Origin: Roseicitreum antarcticum | GTDB lineage: Bacteria; Pseudomonadota; Alphaproteobacteria; Rhodobacterales; Rhodobacteraceae | Reading direction: 5' to 3' | Assembly (NCBI RefSeq): GCF_014681765.1 | Contig: NZ_CP061501.1 | Location: 39,728 to 103,727, forward strand | Length of the DNA stretch: 64,000 nucleotides | Part shown: piece by piece, positions 60,314-64,000 of the stretch | Position numbering within the stretch: position 1 is the stretch's first letter | Layout of the letters: every line of letters starts with the position of its first letter | Notes under the pieces: model-generated | The model's input: only the letters and a program-made list of their open reading frames with translations | Database searches by the model: none | Told to the model about the DNA's origin: nothing | Translations under genes and position numbers: made by a program

Positions 60314-60742
60314 ATGGTCATCAGTCGAAGGACGCGCGGTTTTTCGGGCCTGTTTGTGGTCCTTGCCATTGCAATCGGCGTCGCGTTCTTTGGCGAGGCG
60401 ACCGTGAGACGAGCGTCCTTTCTGCTAAAGGCAAACCCGGTAGCGGCAACCAAAGAAGCCGTCGCAAGGGGCGTTGAACTTTTCGCAGCGAATTGTGCGA
60501 TCTGCCACGGGATACCTTCGGAGCATGCCGCTGGCGGTATGGTGATTGCGGGGCAATCAATGCCGGCATTTTCCGACCTGAACCGACCTGCGTCGGTGTT
60601 GGCGATGCGCATAACTTTCGGTGTGGGCGAAGGCATGCCCGCGTGGGACGGTGTGCTGACCGAAGACGAGATCTGGCACCTTGTGACCTATGTCATGACA
60701 TTTCAGCAAGCGGGCGGCGGCTGGCGACCTCGGGATAACTGA
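60314..60742 (+). CDS. Membrane-anchored or secreted c-type cytochrome
   Basis: A 142-residue protein. A hydrophobic N-terminal helix (residues 12-28, LFVVLAIAIGVAFFGEA) serves as signal or anchor. The haem-binding motif is CAICH (Cys61, Cys64, His65), and the axial Met is in GEGMPAW (Met108), inside a cytochrome c-like fold (ARGVELFAANCAICH ... LTEDEIWHLVTYVMTF). It would carry electrons in the periplasm. GAAGGTG lies upstream of ATG. The partner oxidase or dehydrogenase is not in the window. Confidence 0.9.
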   Translation: MVISRRTRGFSGLFVVLAIAIGVAFFGEATVRRASFLLKANPVAATKEAVARGVELFAANCAICHGIPSEHAAGGMVIAGQSMPAFSDLNRPASVLAMRITFGVGEGMPAWDGVLTEDEIWHLVTYVMTFQQAGGGWRPRDN

Positions 60743-60792
60743 TGCGCTTAGGGTTCACCGCGAAGTGCATCTGGGGCAAGTTACTTCGCATT

Positions 60793-61251
60793 TCACCGCT
60801 TGCGCTCTGCGTCATTCAGAGCGGTCAGCTTTTCGGACAGTCGCGTCAGATCGGCGATCAGACGCTCCAGATCCAGCTCTTCCCACCCTTGCAGCAGGTC
60901 GACGAACACCGGCCCGAATGACCGTTGCATCGCCTCCAGGCGGGCCATCCCCTCTGCCGTGATCCGGACCAGCCTGTTGCGGGCGTCAGCGTCGTCGCGC
61001 CGGACTTCCACCAAACGCTGGTTTACGAATTTCTGGACCACTTTGGTCACCGCAGGCTGAGTCAACTCAATTGCGACCGCGATTTCGGAAATTCGGCTCG
61101 GCCCGCCCCTTCGTGCGAGGTGCAACAGCAGCGTGAACTGGGCCCAGGTCACATCATGTGGAGCAAGGAGACGCTCGATCAACCCGCGGTAAAGCGTGCT
61201 GACCACACCCAACTGTTGGCCGAACCGGGCAGAAAGTGGGGGCTGCTGCAT
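60793..61251 (-). CDS. MarR-family transcriptional regulator
   Basis: A 152-residue protein with the MarR winged helix: VTWAQFTLLLHLARRGGPSRISEIAVAIELTQPAVTKVVQKFVNQRLVEVRRDDADARNRLVRITAEG. ATG at 61251 is chosen over an ATG 54 bases upstream because the extra residues lie across the operator. It is divergent from the membrane protein gene, with two palindromes between them, so it probably represses both. Confidence 0.9.
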   Translation of the reverse strand: MQQPPLSARFGQQLGVVSTLYRGLIERLLAPHDVTWAQFTLLLHLARRGGPSRISEIAVAIELTQPAVTKVVQKFVNQRLVEVRRDDADARNRLVRITAEGMARLEAMQRSFGPVFVDLLQGWEELDLERLIADLTRLSEKLTALNDAERKR

Positions 61252-61268
61252 ATTTCCTCTTGCCTTAC

Positions 61269-61301
61269 ATTCCGTAGAATATAATAAACATTCCATGGAA
61301 T
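61269..61301. promoter_or_regulatory. Paired MarR operators
   Basis: ATTCCGTAGAAT (61269-61280) and ATTCCATGGAAT (61290-61301) are two matching 12-bp dyads whose centres are 21 bases apart, two helical turns. They lie between the divergent MarR and membrane protein genes, as for MarR-type autorepression. Confidence 0.75.
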
Positions 61302-61318
61302 GCAAACTGGAGAATCAC

Positions 61319-61900
61319 GTGTTTTCAGCAATTTTTCGGTTGTCGCCGATCACGCATCTGGCGGCAGCGGCTCTGGCTTTCGGCGGATTCCAATGGGTCA
61401 AGGGCCGCCTCGACACCAGCTATGCGGCGTCGGGCCATCCGGTCGACTATGCGACAGGCCAACTGGCTTTCGATGCCCGGCTGATCGAGGGCTACTACGC
61501 CCATATGATCGAGGCCGGGACCCTGCAGGTCTACTGGCAGACCCAGTTCATCGACTTCGGCTTCATCGCGGCTGTGATGATTGTGGCCGTGCTCTTTGGA
61601 ACGCTGGCGGCTCGGTTCGGCGGGCGGATCAATCGGTTGGGCGTCTGGGGCTGGAACTTGGGGCTGGCTGCGGCATTTCTGGGTGTGTCCGGTGCCGCGT
61701 TCGATGCGTTGGAAAACCTGCTGTCCTTCATGATGCTTGCAAGCTCTCACACTATCCCGCAGCCGCTTGCTCTGGCGTATTCCACTGCGGCAGCGGTAAA
61801 ATTTGCCTTGCTTACGACCGCAATGTTCAGCTTGCTTCTATCCCTCATGGCAGGCGCGGCGGGAAAGATACAATCCGCAGTATCCAGAGCACGTCGGTAA
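61319..61900 (+). CDS. MarR-controlled four-helix membrane protein
   Basis: About 193 residues with four hydrophobic segments (ITHLAAAALAFGGFQWV, FGFIAAVMIVAVLFGTLA, LGLAAAFLGVSGAAFDALENLLSFMML, AVKFALLTTAMFSLLLSLMAG). GTG at 61319 has GGAG six bases upstream; ATG at 61295 lies within the operator and is less likely. No family recognised. The divergent MarR gene and paired operators show it is a regulated unit; transport or stress function is possible. Confidence 0.65.
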   Translation: MFSAIFRLSPITHLAAAALAFGGFQWVKGRLDTSYAASGHPVDYATGQLAFDARLIEGYYAHMIEAGTLQVYWQTQFIDFGFIAAVMIVAVLFGTLAARFGGRINRLGVWGWNLGLAAAFLGVSGAAFDALENLLSFMMLASSHTIPQPLALAYSTAAAVKFALLTTAMFSLLLSLMAGAAGKIQSAVSRARR

Positions 61901-62093
61901 TGCATCAGCCGGTCGTGGCAACCGCCCCAACGTGTCGCATGTCGCTGCGTCGCACATGAATGACCGCTTCGGAGATTGATGCGCCTGGGCTTGAGGAGCA
62001 GTTATGGGCCGCTAAGGGCCGAGCACGATGCTGCACCTGCGAAGGTTTCTTTCATGCTGTGGCATGCCTGAATGTCGCTGATCCCCCCCACCT

Positions 62094-62369
62094 ACCGAAA
62101 GGTAATTCGCGAGATCAACCATCGCTACGATCCACACTTTGACTATATCACCCATGTCGACCGCAAGTATCTAAACAACCGTGTGGAAAGCGACCATGCC
62201 GCTCTGAAGAGGCTGCTCGGATACCGCCAGAGCTTCCGATCTTTGCGATGTGCTAAGGCGACACTGCTGGGGATGGAAGCAATCAGAACAATCAAGCATA
62301 CAACCAAAGCAGCCAGGCGTCCGAGGCGAGATCAGCTTCGTCCACGAGCTCTTTGGCCTGGCTGCCTGA
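62094..62369 (+). pseudogene. IS6-family transposase, C-terminal remnant
   Basis: YRKVIREINHRYDPHFDYITHVDRKYLNNRVESDHAALKRLLGYRQSFRSLRCAKATLLGMEAIRTIKH is the C-terminal third of an IS6-family DDE transposase, including the catalytic Glu (RVESDHAALKR). A frame change near 62320 then gives GEISFVHELFGLAA and TGA at 62367-62369. The N-terminal two thirds are missing. The IS right end (to about 62417, CAACAGTCCC) is part of a 70-bp direct repeat. Confidence 0.8.
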
Positions 62370-62418
62370 AATCAACGCAGCGAAGTAAAACTATGTGCGC
62401 TTCAAGTCAACAGTCCCG
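62349..62418 (+). repeat. 70-bp direct repeat of an IS6-family right end, copy 1
   Basis: Identical to 63165-63234 by eye over 70 bases, starting CTCTTTGGCCTGG and ending CAACAGTCCCG, i.e. the last transposase codons and the terminal repeat of an IS6-family element. The two copies bracket the VOC gene. Confidence 0.85.
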
Positions 62419-62580
62419 ATTGAAGGGATCAGGCCGTGGTATCGAAGAAGCATTGGGCTCCAGGCCCCGTTACCGTCGCACCTGATCGAACGCCGGCGCG
62501 CCGGTCCCGGCCTCATGTCGCAAATTTCGGTCGGCACATTCTTGATGGACCACTTCAGTGGGGCACGCCAGACGCTTGTA

Positions 62581-62958
62581 CTATATTTGATAGACCATGA
62601 CGCTGCGCCCATCCGGATCATAAAAGATCATTCGCTTTACCCCTCCCTGAATGGTCGGTGGGGATTTTATTTTGTGGCCTGTCGCCTCCGCCAGCTCAGC
62701 GCATTTAGCAATATCGGCAACTGCGATAGCGAATATTGCGTCACCTTGGGCACGCGAGACGCCCGGATAAATCTCCAGCAGGAAATTCCCGTCTTGCGCC
62801 GCAAAATGCAGTGGGCCGTCGCCGTGTTGCTCAGGCATAAACGAGAAGCCAATGAAGCTGTAGAAGGCCGCGCAGCTTTCTGGGTGTTCGGAATGCAGGA
62901 TCAGAGCGAACCCTGAACGCATGTTGTTATTCAATGCATGATCTGAATTAGTATTCAT
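62581..62958 (-). CDS. VOC-family (glyoxalase/bleomycin-resistance fold) protein
   Basis: A 125-residue protein: ALILHSEHPESCAAFYSFIGFSFMPEQHGDGPLHFAAQDGNFLLEIYPG, GDAIFAIAVADIAKCAELAEATGHKIKSPP, and GVKRMIFYDPDGRSVMVYQI. This is the two-module beta-alpha-beta VOC fold with His, Glu and a final DPDGxxVxV motif. Members include glyoxalases, dioxygenases and resistance proteins that bind drugs; substrate unknown. ATG at 62958 follows AGGGTATCCT. The gene lies between two directly repeated IS6-family ends, so it may have arrived with them. Confidence 0.8.
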   Translation of the reverse strand: MNTNSDHALNNNMRSGFALILHSEHPESCAAFYSFIGFSFMPEQHGDGPLHFAAQDGNFLLEIYPGVSRAQGDAIFAIAVADIAKCAELAEATGHKIKSPPTIQGGVKRMIFYDPDGRSVMVYQI

Positions 62959-63164
62959 AGGATACCCTAATAAAAATTGATGCAATATTTACATTTTAGG
63001 AACGTCTGATCAACGCGCTCGGCTGCGCCGCGATGGTGGTTTGATCGCCTTTTTGGTCGGGGGTCGCCGTTCTGGTGGTGTCTTTAGCCGTTTCAGGCCC
63101 GCCGGAGGGGCGGTTTCGCGGTTTTCGGGCAGACTCCTCCTCATGCCATCAGCCTCCATCGCAC
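62959..63164. other. Spacer upstream of the VOC gene
   Basis: No gene is visible. The AT-rich part next to 62960-63000 likely holds the VOC promoter; the rest is GC-rich and unassigned. Confidence 0.4.
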
Positions 63165-63234
63165 CTCTTTGGCCTGGCTGCCTGAAATCAACGCAGCGAA
63201 GTAAAACTATGTGCGCTTCAAGTCAACAGTCCCG
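63165..63234 (+). repeat. 70-bp direct repeat of an IS6-family right end, copy 2
   Basis: Second copy of the 70-bp repeat (see 62349-62418). It is not followed by an intact transposase, only by a different IS6-family left end at 63287. Confidence 0.85.
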
Positions 63235-63286
63235 TCTGAAGCTGGAAATCTACCCTGCTCTCTAGTGTTAAATATGTGTTAAATAT

Positions 63287-63533
63287 GGGACTGTTGCATT
63301 AACGGACAGCTTGTCGTGAAGTTATTGATGAAAGGATTTCTACATGTCTAGCAAACAGCCGTTCAAGCGCCACCGGTTTCCCGCGGAGATCATCCTGTGT
63401 GCAGTTCGGATGTATCTGCGGTACCCACTGTCCTACCAAGATGTGACGGACTTAATGGCGGAGCGCGGTCTGGATGTTGATCGCTCGACGGTCTTTCGAT
63501 GGGTGCAAAAGTTTGGGCCGGAACTGTCGAGAC
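63287..63533 (+). pseudogene. IS6-family element, left end and transposase N-terminal remnant
   Basis: The terminal repeat GGGACTGTTGCATTAA (63287-63302) is followed by a transposase start at 63344: MSSKQPFKRHRFPAEIILCAVRMYLRYPLSYQDVTDLMAERGLDVDRSTVFRWVQKFGPELSR. This is the N-terminal helix-turn-helix part of an IS6-family transposase. It ends abruptly at 63533, where another IS6-type end begins. Confidence 0.85.
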
Positions 63534-63683
63534 GGGACTGTTGCATTAACCAATTCCCCGGCTGTTCGAGGTGTCAACAGGCCCATATATTGTGCTAGAC
63601 TCGATTGCTTCCTCAATAAATTGCGCCGCTTGAACCGTTGTCATGCTAACTTTCGTAGCTTCACAACTTAATGCAACAGTCCC
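63534..63683. mobile_element. 150-bp MITE-like element with IS6-family inverted repeats
   Basis: GGGACTGTTGCATTAA (63534-63549) and TTAATGCAACAGTCCC (63668-63683) are perfect 16-bp inverted repeats bounding 150 bases without a gene. The ends are the same as the IS6-family end at 63287. It is either a non-autonomous MITE or the product of an internal deletion. No 8-bp target duplication is visible. Confidence 0.75.
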
Positions 63684-63689
63684 ATCTCT

Positions 63690-63900
63690 TTAAGGGCGAT
63701 GATGGTGGCTGGCTGGAGGACCCTGCCCTGCTCGATCGGCTGATGACGGATAAAATCCAGGCTGAGGCTGATACTGAGACGACTGCGGTTGAAGGCTGGA
63801 AATGGATCGAGGTCGCGCTTGACCTGTCCTGCTGCGACAGCCACGCGCTGCGGCGACTGTCCGGTGATCCGGCGCCAATGACGCATGATGAAGGTGCGGG
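63690..63900 (+). pseudogene. ParB-like gene fragment (central segment)
   Basis: Directly after the MITE-like end the frame reads LFKGDDGGWLEDPALLDRLMTDKIQAEADTETTAVEGWKWIEVALDLSCCDSHALRRLSGDPAPMTHDEGAGRLADRL. The start (LF-GDDG) and end (MT-DEGA) match the two sides of the deletion in the ParB-like pseudogene at 49978-51055. A frame change follows and the sequence runs to the window edge, so only a central piece is assigned. Confidence 0.65.
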
Positions 63901-64000
63901 ACGGCTCGCGGACAGGCTGCATGAGGATTCTGCAGTTCATGATGTTGATGACGCAGGGGGCCTATGCCGCGGTGTCCGGCTGGCAGCTGTCGGCGATCTA

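Noticed and set aside
63684..63697. A further copy of the TTTAAGGGC motif
   Set aside because: The bases are explained by the coding sequence LFKGDDG of the ParB-like fragment.

Overview
The window looks like accessory DNA of an alphaproteobacterium, most likely Rhodobacterales (Paracoccus/Roseobacter-like). The reasons are GC-rich coding with AT-richer islands, a repABC plasmid replicon with matching parS palindromes, lambda-type phage genes of the kind seen in that order, and many insertion sequences. There is no rRNA, no complete tRNA and no CRISPR array. All family names come from reading the sequences; no database search was possible.

Layout. 0-1.5 kb: a cut-off WYL regulator, a broken universal stress protein and a small array of TTAAGGGC motifs at a recombination junction. 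1.5-4.4 kb: the end of a phage late region (collagen-like tail fibre, small membrane protein, M15 endolysin-like peptidase, overlapping spanin pair). 4.8-11.9 kb: a GNAT-like protein, an IS91-family element with its own tyrosine recombinase, a PLP-dependent decarboxylase, a membrane protein and a conserved hypothetical. 11.9-14 kb: the 3' half of tRNA-fMet (an attachment-site scar) followed by an AT-richer SIR2-type defence gene. 14.2-21.4 kb: prophage integrase, a WYL regulator, an excisionase-like protein, a VRR-NUC nuclease, a replication initiator carrying an iteron cluster, and a cytosine methyltransferase with a second conserved-looking reading frame. 21.4-30.1 kb: a restriction block (GmrSD-like type IV enzyme, type ISP restriction-modification enzyme, small Cys-rich secreted protein, DEDDh exonuclease-BRCT). 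30.5-43.8 kb: two ParB-methyltransferases, a leftward cluster of small genes, then packaging and head genes (terminase, gpW, portal, S49 protease, gpD, capsid), several of them frameshifted; the tail genes are missing.

43.9-52.1 kb is plasmid backbone: a serine recombinase, a DUF4143 ATPase, repA-repB-repC with a probable antisense RNA and two parS sites, a broken ParB-like gene and a Phd/PemK toxin-antitoxin pair. 52.3-64 kb is an IS-rich patchwork (IS3 abutting a truncated IS256, IS1182, IS6-family remnants and a 150-bp MITE-like element). It carries a LysE exporter, a resolvase, a TetR-MFS efflux operon, a cytochrome c, a MarR-controlled membrane protein and a VOC protein.

How the parts fit: a repABC replicon maintains the DNA, the toxin-antitoxin pair stabilises it, and a defective, rearranged lambdoid prophage sits in it with restriction and SIR2 defence genes. 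IS elements have deleted or split several genes. A fragment of a ParB-like gene at the right edge covers the very segment missing from the ParB-like pseudogene at 50 kb.
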